A model generated the notes under the pieces. The model had not been told where the DNA came from and searched no databases. It saw only the letters and a program-made list of their open reading frames with translations. This document shows, piece by piece, positions 11,467 through 22,230 of a stretch of DNA of 64,000 nt. The translations under genes were made by a program, and so were the position numbers. Location: contig CM055102.1 of assembly GCA_029204225.1 (NCBI GenBank), positions 31,612,607-31,676,606 of the forward strand, written 5' to 3'. Position 1 is the stretch's first letter, and each line of letters begins with the position of its first letter. The stretch is from Diphasiastrum complanatum (taxonomy: Eukaryota > Streptophyta > Lycopodiopsida > Lycopodiales > Lycopodiaceae).

Positions 11467-11479
11467 GGCTCTGACACCA
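11467..11479 (-). other. primer-binding site of copia-2
   Basis: On the minus strand this reads TGGTGTCAGAGCC, one base off the initiator-Met tRNA complement. It lies directly downstream of the 5' LTR. Confidence 0.78.
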
Positions 11480-11481
11480 TG

Positions 11482-12275
11482 CCAAAATTTCCAAAAAGTT
11501 CACATGTGTGGGGAATGTTTCCACAAATGTGATTGATCTTATTAAGCTTTATGATTAGCACACAAACTGATTCTAGATTGAATAGCAAGATCTAGTACAG
11601 AATTTAATGGCTTAATCACAATCTAGCATGCTAAGAATCAAAGAATAATAGCTTTGATTTCAAGAGAGCAAAAGTACAAGAATTTAGTGTATGAGCATAA
11701 GCCTCCACACGAGTTAGAGAGAGAAAGAGAGAGATATAATCAAGCAAATAATGGTGTAGATCCAAAATGGCATGGAATAGCTTCAAAGCTTGGTTCTTCA
11801 TCAAAGATTATGAGAATAGCTACACATATTTATGGAGTTTGAGGTAGCTCGAGGTAGAACCACATCCATCCACCTTTCATCCACATCTAAAGTGAAAACT
11901 AGAGTCCAAGTGACATTTGTCACATCTCATGCACGCATTTCTACCTACTTTTATCAAGTGTCATTTTTCTAACTAGAATTATACAAATCATCATGCATGT
12001 GTCCATTTCACTTTGTGCATGCCTTGCATGTCACTATGGATCACTTACAACAATTGCATGTGATATGCCACGAGTTTCTACAAGCATATAAATGCCATTT
12101 CTAAGTCTACAATCTATATGCAAGTTGTATTCTACCAACTAGACTTGAGAAACCCATATAGCTCGAGTTCCATCTAGGCCAAATTTGGCATTTACATTAT
12201 GAGACAACATACTTGCATAGAAAAAGTGTTTGTAGCAAGCCTAAAGTCAAGATAGATGATTTTTCATTTTCAACA
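11482..12275 (-). repeat. copia-2 5' LTR
   Basis: About 794 bp. It starts TGTTGAAAATG at 12275 and runs down to the primer-binding site. The first 418 bp match the 3' LTR at 6801-7218; the remainder is related to the LTR of copia-3 (15787-16597), including a gagagaga-rich patch near 11715. Confidence 0.85.
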
Positions 12276-12771
12276 CCTCCTCCATGCTTGATCCTGATCG
12301 GATTTGAGAACTCCACATGCATGAAGATGGCTCCATAAGAATCTGAAAAATCCGAGGCTTCCGTGTGTTGTGGGTATTCCTCCCAATAATGAACAAGTGG
12401 GTCCCACCACTTGAAATATTGTTGGCCAAGCCTTACCTAGTGGGCCACGCCACAGTACAGTGTACAATTAGAATAATAAGTGTGAGGGCACTGGCATCCT
12501 GCGTGTGTAAGCTCAACCCAATGAGCACGCAAAATGGTTAGGTAGAACTTGAATAAAAGACTTGGGGCCTTAGTTAGAATAAATTAATTAAAAAGTCCAA
12601 AGTCAAGTTCATAAGGTTCTAAGTTAAAAGGGAATCTCTCAAACTCACATGAATCATGTGAGTTTGGCCCTTTTCCTAATGAGCCATTAGATTGAAGTTC
12701 AATTAGTTTGAAGGGCTAGGATGCCATTGTAAATAGGCCAATGAGAGCCAAGATGGCCCTCCCTCCTCAAC

Positions 12772-12778
12772 TATATAA
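12772..12778 (+). promoter_or_regulatory. TATA box of the LTR-like piece
   Basis: tatataa in the context ctcaactatataaggaggcc, about 50 bases before the CT tract. The related piece has tataaa at 34597, followed by a similar 'gcc...tgtaat' sequence. Confidence 0.5.
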
Positions 12779-12820
12779 GGAGGCCATTTTCCATTGTAAT
12801 CATCTTCATCTTTCTCAATA

Positions 12821-12823
<3 letters not shown>

Positions 12824-12914
<91 letters not shown>

Positions 12915-12927
12915 CTCCTCCCTCCCT

Positions 12928-12974
<47 letters not shown>
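12824..12974 (+). repeat. (CT)n microsatellite
   Basis: About 150 bp of CT repeats with a short cctccctccctccc interruption near 12910-12935. It is followed by more interrupted CT-rich sequence to about 13135. Reverse-strand frames of alternating Arg/Glu here are artefacts of the repeat. Confidence 0.97.
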
Positions 12975-12976
<2 letters not shown>

Positions 12977-13358
12977 GGTGATTGGTGCATAGCTATGGGT
13001 AGGCGCTCGAGCCCCCATAGCCCCAACCATCCTTGGTGAACTCTCTTCTCTCTCTCTCTAAACTCTCTCTCCTCTCTCCTCTCTCTCATCACTCCTTCTA
13101 TCTCTCTACCTCTCTCTATCTCCCTTCTCTCTCTCTTGCTATGCAGGTGTGCACGGGCGGCTCCCAGTGAACGGACCTCTATACTACAATCGACTACACC
13201 GTGCCTCCGTCCAAAGTCTATGAACACTATCCAAAATGGATCTAATCTTGAAACCATACTCTAACTTGATCAAATTGAGGCTAAATACTACTTTCTTAAG
13301 GATGTAAGTGTCCTCATTGGATGTTTCACTTACTCTCAAAAGAAGTTCACAATATGTC

Positions 13359-14753
13359 TCAAAACAAAACTCCTTTTTTCAAACTATGACTACTAAACTC
13401 ATTCTTGCTCTTACTCAATTTAAGTGCATACAAATGATGATACAATATCTTGCTTTCTAGATGTTTTGGAAATATTATCAAGTCATCAATGACAAGAATC
13501 AATTCCAAATTAAAGACTTCATTTAAAACTAGAATAGTCTTACTTGATCTTTGAGATAGGCAAATCTCAACTAAGCAAGATATATCATCAATCAAAGAAA
13601 GAGAACCATAGGTGAGTAGAATAGAATGAATACCACCTTCACTTATCCTTTCTTTTTCATAAAATAAGAACAACAAGGTCTCGGCCTTGTTCAATAATGA
13701 AGATCTCTTTGGACATGCATGTTGAGGATACTCCTCAAACCTCGACCTCATAAGTTGACCATTCATAACAGAAATAACTTCTGATGCAATAAGAGACACT
13801 GTGCTCTCGGCCCCTTCCAAGATAGAAAATAGATCTTCATAATCAATAACATCTCCATGCTCAAACACCTTCGAGATAGAGAGTGTAAAGGCTATGTAGC
13901 CTTCCTTGGTGGATAAGCATCCAACCATGATCCATAAGCTTGAATCTCCACCCTTTTTTCCTTCCAAGAAACCATATGCAAAGCAATAATCTTCAAGAAC
14001 ACTAAGGTACACAACCTTAGGCTTATAGTTGAACAAGACTCCATATAGTGCACTCCTTCCAATAGCTCCATAACTCCAAAAAACTTTGCATAATGGAAAA
14101 TACACATGCACCATGAAATTTGAAGAGACAAGACATAGCCATTGGTTACTTGTGAAACCATCGATAAGTGTAAAAAAGCAAGAGGTAACTTCCTTGCTTA
14201 TAGATGAAGAGAGGTCAACATCCGAGTGTTCCAACTCCATAGGATGTTTTGTCTTGGTAGAAGACATCAAATATGGATCCATGTGTGATTTTGCCATAGA
14301 ATAAGCCACTCTTGGCTTGATCTCCTTGACTATTGAAGACATAAATCTGAAATTGGAAACATGCAACCTCCTATGCCATACTTCCTCCTTGGAAACACAA
14401 GTCATCAATGCAAAATCACAAGTTTTTGCATTCTCATGTACATCAAACTTGAAGATGCCTCCATATCTAGACCCACTTGCTAGGATCTCATCACCTTTCT
14501 TTATAAAACAATTATTGACATTGAATTCCACTTCAAAACCATCATCAAATAGCTTTCTAGCACTAATCACATTCTTTGTGCGATTAGGAACATAAAGTAC
14601 ATTGGAAAGTGATAAACTCATAGAAGTTGCAAAATTCAAGGAACAAATTCCAACTCCTTCAATTGAACATGCATCACCAACAGTAGTGTATATTGATTCT
14701 TGAAATTCTTGATAAGGTTCAATAGAAATAAAAGAACTCTTGGAGCAACTCAT
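13359..14753 (-). pseudogene. copia-3 protease/integrase-derived frame, 464 codons, internally shrunken
   Basis: The frame is open for 464 codons but is not a working Pol. It starts right after the protease active site (MSCSKSSFISIEPY), continues with LSLSNVLYVPNRTKNVISARKLF and GSRYGGIFKF, and then shows a damaged zinc region: family HRRLGH is HRRLHVSNF and the CxxC is VAYSMAK. Integrase motifs are partial (HSDVDLSSS, FTLIDGFTSNQWL) and the catalytic DGGGEY and AERKN blocks are missing. RT-derived text follows without RT motifs. Deletions have removed the catalytic parts while the frame has stayed open. Confidence 0.75.
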
Positions 14754-14765
14754 GTGAGTTGTGGC

Positions 14766-15524
14766 TCAACTATCAATATACCAAGATACATCATTAAAGG
14801 GTAAAGAGGAGAAACTAGACATCATGAGAGATGCTTCTCCATAGCTTGCATATGAATCTTCTATGGTATAATTGGCTTGAACTTCTTGAGTCTTCTTCTT
14901 GAAGATAGAAGAATGAGTTGAATTATCTTCTACTCCTCCTTGATCTTTGTCCTTTGCTTTGTCCTTTGATTTGTCCTTGGTGAAGTCTTGAGAAAATTTG
15001 TTCTTGCTCCTCCCTCTTGACTTGTTCTTGGCAAAGTGAGCATTGCCATAACCACCATCCTTCCTTGAGAGTGTGTTGATCTTCAACAACTTGTTCTTTT
15101 GCCTGCATTCTTCAACAATAAGAACATCATGAAGAGTCTCTATATTGGCAAAGGATTGAACAAGATTATAATAGTCTTCTTCTAAGCCATTAAGAATAAC
15201 TTGTACTAGCTCATCTTGGTTGATTGTAACACCAACACAAGCAAGCTCCCTATGAAGATCTTTTATTCTCAAAACATAATTTGATGCACTCTCCTCATTT
15301 CTTTGAAAACTTTGAAAGATCTGATTTCTAAGAGTAAAAATTCTAGAAGTGTTCTTGGCTTCATAAATTGATTTAAGTGCATCCCAATCTTCTTCAGTAG
15401 TGGTGCAAGATCCTATTTCTCTTAGAATTTCATTAGAGACATTCATCTTAATGAAACGTAGAGCCATCCTAGCCCTCTTCTTAAATTTTGGTATTTCAAT
15501 TTGTGCGTGAGGCTCCTCCGTCAA
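14766..15524 (-). pseudogene. copia-3 Gag fragment
   Basis: This 252-codon frame reads EEPHAQIEIPKFKKRARMALRFIKMNVSNEILREIGSCTT..., SFQRNEESASNYVLRIKDLHRELACVGV, VQVILNGLEEDYYNLVQSF and a Lys/Asp-rich linker, ending WYIDS. It lacks the first ~45 residues of Gag: near 15524 it is fused to leader sequence matching 11210. It also lacks the CCHC knuckle. The TGA that ends it falls exactly at the protease site, where DSGA has become DS-stop-A, so it was once joined to the downstream frame. Confidence 0.82.
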
Positions 15525-15772
15525 GCTATAACATCAATATCTTTGGACCTAAAACGAAGGAGATAAAGAGGTTTGAAGTGCTCTGATTTTCACACGTGCG
15601 AAAATCTAGAATTCTGTAAAATATCAGTTTTGATCTGAAAAACTTGATTCTAACCTCTTTGATCCAAACACTTTCAAGAAAAGATAGAGAAAAGTGGTAA
15701 ACAACTTCCTTGCTTGAATAGAACTCAAAATTTCTTACACAGACAATGATAATAGCATGCAAAGCTTAATTT
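15525..15772 (-). other. copia-3 untranslated leader, shortened
   Basis: Matches part of the copia-2 leader (11210-11466). It is about 500 bp shorter because of the deletion that also removed the gag start. Confidence 0.65.
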
Positions 15773-15785
15773 GGCTCTAAAACCA
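15773..15785 (-). other. primer-binding site of copia-3
   Basis: Reads TGGTTTTAGAGCC on the minus strand, two bases off the initiator-Met tRNA complement. Its position after an LTR end parallels 11467-11479. Confidence 0.7.
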
Positions 15786-15786
15786 T

Positions 15787-16597
15787 GTTAAAAATCCAGC
15801 AACTTCGCACGTGTGGGGAACCACAACAAAAGTGTGAATGGTCTTTACCATGCTTTATGGTGGCACACAGATCACCTGCAAAGTAATACTACAATCTACC
15901 AACAGATCTGAGGCTAGAGCACAATCTAGAATGCTACAGATCAAAGCTACATTAATTCCTCACAAATAGGGAAAGTACACAAGCATAATATTGTATGAAG
16001 AAGACACCAATCTCGAGTTAGAGAGAGAATACAATTACAAGCAAAATAGAATGAGATCCAATTTTGACATTATGACCTTACCAAAGCTTGATTCATCATT
16101 CGAAATGAATGAGAACCATATGAGAGCCAAAATTCATGGTACTACTAGCATTCAATGCATTCCCTACACCTATTCAAGTGTAAACTACTACCATAATGAC
16201 ACCTAACAGCTTGCATGCATAAATTGCACCTAACTTCTACCTACTTTCTCCAAATGTCAATTTCTCAACTAGATATGTACAAAACTACATGCATGTGTCC
16301 ATTACTATATTTGCATGCCTTGCATGTCACAAGGGAAACTTAGACACAATGCATTTATGATGGCTCGAGCTTCTACAAGGTCATATTAGACCATTTCCAT
16401 GTGTAAATCTACATGCATGTCAATCTAGACATTGTGAACATTGTTGCATGTCATACTAGACCAACTAGACTTTTTGCATGTCAATGGAACTTGACTACCT
16501 AACTCAAACTCGCCCTATTCTACGAGGATATGTGCTCAATTCACACACCTTGAATATGTACAATCAATTTACATGGGTAGAACCCCCAAAATCAACA
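15787..16597 (-). repeat. copia-3 5' LTR
   Basis: About 810 bp, starting TGTTGATTTTGGGGG at 16597 on the minus strand and ending beside the primer-binding site. It is alignable in patches to the copia-2 LTR (gtgtggggaa, cgagttagagagag, gcatgtgtccatt, gcatgccttgcatgtcac), showing the two elements are related but clearly diverged. No matching 3' LTR is seen below 13359. Confidence 0.7.
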
Positions 16598-18126
16598 ACA
16601 TAAGATAGATATGTTTTACAATTCTTCACACGATCTATGTCTCATAATTTTTCCAAAATACCTAAAACATAAAACCAACGGGTTTCACTATTAGTATAGC
16701 CATTGCAGTAATTACTAACCATCAGTCTACAATCATTCTCACCCAAGAAATCCGCTTTGGAATCACTGATGTCCCATACCACCAGCTTTTTCTCCAAGAA
16801 TTCTCTGCTTCTAGATCTGTTTACCCAAAAAGTCAAAAAAGACTATTTGGCTATCCTGTATTCAAATATAGGATCAGAATCACAACCAATTCTAGGAGAT
16901 ACTTCTAACCATTGAATTCCTCATGGTCTTTAAGTGTTATCCAGATAATGCCACTCCACATTGTACCCCAGTATGGACGAGACGAAATGTATCATCCAAG
17001 TACAATTAAAATTTCGTAGGTGTATTCACTAACCCAAAAGAAACATGGATCTCAACAAAACCGAATACCATATTGTCCTAGATATCCAATATCTATTTCA
17101 GAATCGGGAAAAGGAACTTAATTCTTTTACAGGTTAGAATTTCTCTTGGTTGTCTCAGTCATTATAAAGAAACACTCTATAATGCCACAAAAAGAATCCA
17201 AATTACTAGATTCTTGTATGGAACACCTTTCATCTGCTTTCACTTGCAAGATCCAAATCCAATTGCAAAACAAAGATGGTTCCATAAATGGATTATCTGA
17301 CTTGCCACTCACTTTTTTCTTAGAATCTTTGATTTCTCAAAATTCTAATTAACACTGGGGAAAAGGAATTCAAATTTTCATAGGCAATCTTCTTATTTAA
17401 TTTCCAGTTGGTATTCTCATTTATACTTCAAGAATTGAAAGTAGATTAACAAAACTAATCGACTGGGTCAACCAATCAACTACCCCACAAGCTTCACCTT
17501 TTTCCTCCCTTCCAAATATAGTTCAGGCTAAAAGTCCCAAATTTGTACTAGGAAAAAGTTCAATTTGGTATCAGTAGTACTTTAACTACTAATGAATCAG
17601 AAAGCTTTGATTGTTCCACTAATTAAGTGTCACACTCAATTACTGGCAAATCCCCTTATGGATCAGCATAAAAATTGTTCCAGTAAGATTTGCATTATTC
17701 TTGGTCTTTCTAGATTCCAAAAAACAAGAAATGCTCCAATTAGTTCACAGATTCCAAAATCTACAACTATAAGTTGGACCTAAATTATGAAAATCGATCT
17801 AAAGAATCGACTTGGCAGTTTACAATTACCATCACATTCTGAAAGGATTTTAAAACCAGTATGCATCATACATAACATATAGTGATTTCCAAAAAAAATC
17901 GAATCTTTTACCTAAATTACCTAGAAACTGGAAAATCAACTTTTTGAACTAGAATTGCCAAAAATAGCTTCATGCATGAAATTTCCTCTGATCAATCTAC
18001 CGAACACCCATGTACCATGCATACAAACATGCATACAGGTCTATCCATACATTTTCATGAACAGAAAAGCACTAAACTGAGTTACATGCATGCATCAAAA
18101 CAATTCGGAAAATTTTCGAATTTTAG
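16598..18126. other. intergenic sequence without a recognised feature
   Basis: AT-rich sequence with only short frames, none of them similar to a protein family I know. It begins at the edge of the copia-3 LTR and ends in the gypsy leader fragment. Confidence 0.5.
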
Positions 18127-18480
18127 TTCAAAAATTGTCAAACTTCCAATAGCCATAACTTTCTCTACATGACACCAAATTGGTCGTTGTAAAGCACATT
18201 ACGAAGGAAGAGTAGGTCTACAAGACACTTGCCATGTCACCCTGCCACCTAGGCTTCACATGTGCAAGCTATAATTGATCCAAAAATAGGTAGGAGGGCA
18301 AACTTTTTCAAGGTTGATTCATCAAAAATCCATCTCCAGCCCATAAAGCATCCAATCAAAGGTTACAAGCATGCTTTTAAGGTTCACTAGAGAGGCTTAG
18401 AGGCTCCTATCAGGTCATGATTGCTAGCTTGTAGATGAATCTAGATGTGCATCCAAATTTAGCCAAAGATCTAATGATCC
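18127..18480 (+). repeat. fragment of a gypsy-2 leader
   Basis: This stretch aligns to about 31138-31470, the leader directly after the gypsy-2 primer-binding site. Shared strings include gacacttgccatgtca, gtaggagggc and caccaaattg. There is no LTR or gag beside it, so it is an isolated fragment of the same family. Confidence 0.75.
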
Positions 18481-21400
18481 ATTAAGCATATTTTCGATCT
18501 GTTTTTTTTTTTTTCACAGTGTGGAGCTTTCACCGTAAACTACAAACCTATGAAGAATATATCTCCAGAAATACATAGTAGGTGAAGGTACTGAGAGTTT
18601 CATACCTTAGAAGCTTGAGTTGTGCTATTGCTTCGGTAGTCCATGCTTTGTAAACTTGTGTGTTGCATGAGAGAGCGCAGAAAGTGGAACTGTATCCAAA
18701 CTGGATGTAGTAAGTATCTAGTAGTGTAGTTAGTGTACATGATGTAGTGTTGGTTTAAGATGAACCGTATGCAATTCACATGGATACGAGAGTCTGTTAG
18801 TTAATAAAACTCTTTGTACAAATGCATTCTGAAAAACATTCGGTCATTCTATCCACATAGTGCCCATAGCTAGACCAATATGGTTCGACGTTAAAATGAC
18901 ACTTTGTTTGTTTGGCATGAGTAGCGTGATGCTATTATATTTGCAAGTATAACCGTAGAATAGTGCTCTTATAGGTTCTATGTATTTTATCATCATCAGT
19001 TGCCTCGATAAAGCAGTAGCCACATGTTAATGATTATACATGTTCGTGTAATGTTGTTATGTAGAAAATGTAACTTTGAAAGGCATCATGCCTAAACTAA
19101 AACCGAGTAGAGTCAAAAGTACATTACCATACTAGGTTTCGTGTTCGATTTATGGCAAGTATGTCACTGATTTGTAACCCAACACTGTATCGTAGAATGA
19201 ACAATGTTCATGTAGCTAGATGCAACCAAAAATCGCCCGTTAATGACTAGAATAAGTCGCTGAACACAAAATGAAGTCCATAAAATGTTGAAGCATTTAA
19301 CTATATTTTAAAATGGAGGCTTAATGACTGAAATAGGCAAAAACCAGCTGAATAAAGGTAGCAAAGTTTTTATCATGTGTGTTACAACCACGCACCAACA
19401 TGCAAGATCTAAAACACTAAATATATTCTAGAAGACTCCACCCATCCACAAGCTCTCCATCCAAGAGTTATTTTTTGAGCTCGAAACTGTCACATTCTCT
19501 AAGTCTACTTCCATGTCATAAACACATGCATCTCATGCTCATTCATCACATAGCTAAATTAACTCAAGACTTGCACCACAGTTCATAATTCTCTTAAAAG
19601 CTCCTCTCTAAAAATGAATCCTCTCTCAAGGCTTAGCATGCTGGAATGGCCTTGAGCCATCAACATTAAGGGCACTTACCCTTGAAAGTAAGTGTGCAAA
19701 GGTTTCGCCCTTGTTAGCATGAACACTAACCCCAAAAGTTAGGGCCAAACTATAAGTTGTGTAAGACAACTTTGATGGCATAAGAAATATAATGCAAAAA
19801 GTCTAAATTTTGGCTAGCTCTAGCTATAAGTCATTTTGAGCCATATAAGCTAAATCAGAGAGCTTTGAAAACATAATTGGCTAATTATGAAAGTATGAGA
19901 CATCTAAAAAAAGGTGAGAACTATGTGTATGTACTATGAATTTAACAAAAATCCATTGTCGATTTAACAAAATTAAAAATTTATATATTTATGAAAATTG
20001 TCTCACATTCACAACCCAATTCACAATACGAATCAACTACAATTTGTATCTTGTTGATTTAATGCAACATTATATATGTAATCAAGTACGAACAATGTCA
20101 TGTTGTGGTGGTATTCAATCGAATATAATGCATTAATTCTTAAAACTTCAAAGTATTATTTGCATCATTATGTCCCTCTATATTAATGTGGGAGTCAAAT
20201 GTATGGTTTTAGTTCATTCTTTGACAGTATTTGACCCGCCTTATCGTGAACTATGTTGTTTATTGGAATTTATGTTTTTATGTACTCCAATTAAGGTGGT
20301 TTCAACCCAGCAACAAGTTCTTTTGCCTGGCCCTTCGACTAGTCAGCCATTTTCTTAACTTTGGCAAGCAAGTATACAACCAATGGATCACCTCCCTTTC
20401 AAACTTGGTTGGCAAGTGCTAAATAAGGACCACAATCTGATTAACCAGTTTGAATTTGTACTATCCCACTAGTCCATTCGGTTAAGTTGCTTGCCCCTGA
20501 CAACTCAACATGCCAAGCGATATCCCCGAGCCAAATAAATGTGCTTGAGTTATCTCAACTTCCACATGGTGGCAGCTCAAGATAAATATGAAAGGAGGGA
20601 AGACCCATTTTTCTTCCCTAGACTAATGGGAGGACTCCATTTTAAATTTGGGACTTGCCAAGCAACGTAATCTGAAACCACCAATAGTGAGTCAAAAGGA
20701 CTTCCTCTCCTTTCCTTGAGGTCAAAAGTTCAAGTCCTTACCAAGATGTGTGTTATTTTTAGGTCCACTAAATAAAATAATAAGTTGTCAATGACTTCCT
20801 TTCCTCTCCTCTAGATCAAGAGTTAAACTCCATTAAGATGCACAAATAAGCACACTCAACACTAATAGGTACACTCAACATTAAAAAAAGAAATGTCATC
20901 AGAAATCACCTCCACTTTAATCAATTTTTGTGAACTATTAGTACCTTAGAAAGTAAAATTACTTTTACAATTAATTTGTATACATAAAAAATATTATGTT
21001 CAATGTGCCTTGTTAATTAGACAAGATGTATGTACAGAATGAATCAAAGTACCTTGCAAAAAAACATTTTCGACGTACCCCTACATGCTCAGAATACTCA
21101 AAAGCACAATAGAAATCATATTTATGGATATCTAGAATTTTTCACTAACAAATCTCATCAATATGAAATCAAAGAAAGGATTTCTTATAATTTGATATTA
21201 TGTACTTACGTTTTGCATGCCAAAGGGAACTATTACTACATGCTACAAGCCTACTGTTAACAAGACCATTCCTGTTTTTTCTCAAAAACATAAGCAAGCG
21301 ATAGAAATATCCCCACCCAACCACCCAGAAAAAACCTAGCAGTATTCAATGTAGTTTTTACGATACAATTTGCAGCAGTGGCATGGATTTTTTCCCAAAG

Positions 21401-22230
21401 AAATTACAGATACTAATGCATTTTCAGCTTATCAATTTATATTTTGTCCCAAAGAATTTAACTAGTGTAAAATGTATTTTCTTGCCCTGAATTAGTAATA
21501 TAAATTATGTTATTTTCCAAACAAAATTGCAATACTAAAATGTACTTTTCCCACTAAATTTACGTGTTTTCTTATGCCCAGTACTAATGCCTTTTTAGGT
21601 TCTCTTAAAAAACAAAAATTTCTAATAAAAGTGTGCCATACAAAACGTGGGGAATTTTTTCTCCCACGTCCCTTATATAGCACTAACAGAACAAGGATCA
21701 CAACTGGTCCTCTTTGTAAACTCCAGTATTCTGATTGCCCTTCTGTATACCACTAAGCAATGCTTATTTCACAGTAATCATTGATGGACCCAAAGCTGAG
21801 CGTATAGCCTAAAAGATAGTCAATGACAATGCCATTTTCTTAAAACCCTGGCTATTTATATAACACAACAAAACTCCTGGCACCATCTGATTGCCTTGGT
21901 ATGCATTGAAGATATACAAAGGAAATTATTTTACTTCATCATTGTATATAGGCTTTAGGGGAAAAAGATGTCAGAGAACTTGCAAAGATGAAGCCTGATT
22001 GCCTTCATGAAAAAATAGGTTCCGCCAAAACCTTCGGTTTAAATCTCCTCGGGACAACGTGGACACCACAAATAACTAGCACAGTCAAAATTTCAGTCAA
22101 TCTAGAAGAACTGCCAAAATAGCTACATAACTAATAAGGATATGCGTGGGACAGAACCAGCCAAGACACTGGCAGCTACAATCCTCTGCAATATGTCCGC
22201 ATTTATGCCATCTTACAAAGCAATGCTATG
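18481..22230. other. intergenic sequence downstream of NOB1
   Basis: No frame here looks like a known protein; the longest is 76 codons. There is a poly-T patch near 18505. The last few hundred bases before 22230 would contain the NOB1 3' UTR and polyadenylation signals, which I cannot place with confidence. Confidence 0.5.

Larger units (their letters stand above)
12276..13260 (+). repeat. LTR-like piece with TATA box and CT tract
   Basis: There is no credible gene here. At 12492-12517 it contains a motif tggcatcctgcgtgtgtaag that also occurs at 34385 (plus) and 38583-38610 (minus). A TATA box follows at 12772, then cattgtaat and aataaag, then a long CT tract. This order (shared upstream motif, TATA, then microsatellite) is repeated at 34385-34942, so I read it as a terminal repeat of an unidentified LTR or TRIM-type element. 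Confidence 0.45.

Noticed and set aside
12815-13257. Arg/Glu-repeat open frames on the minus strand
   Set aside because: They are translations of the CT/GA microsatellite and have no support as protein.
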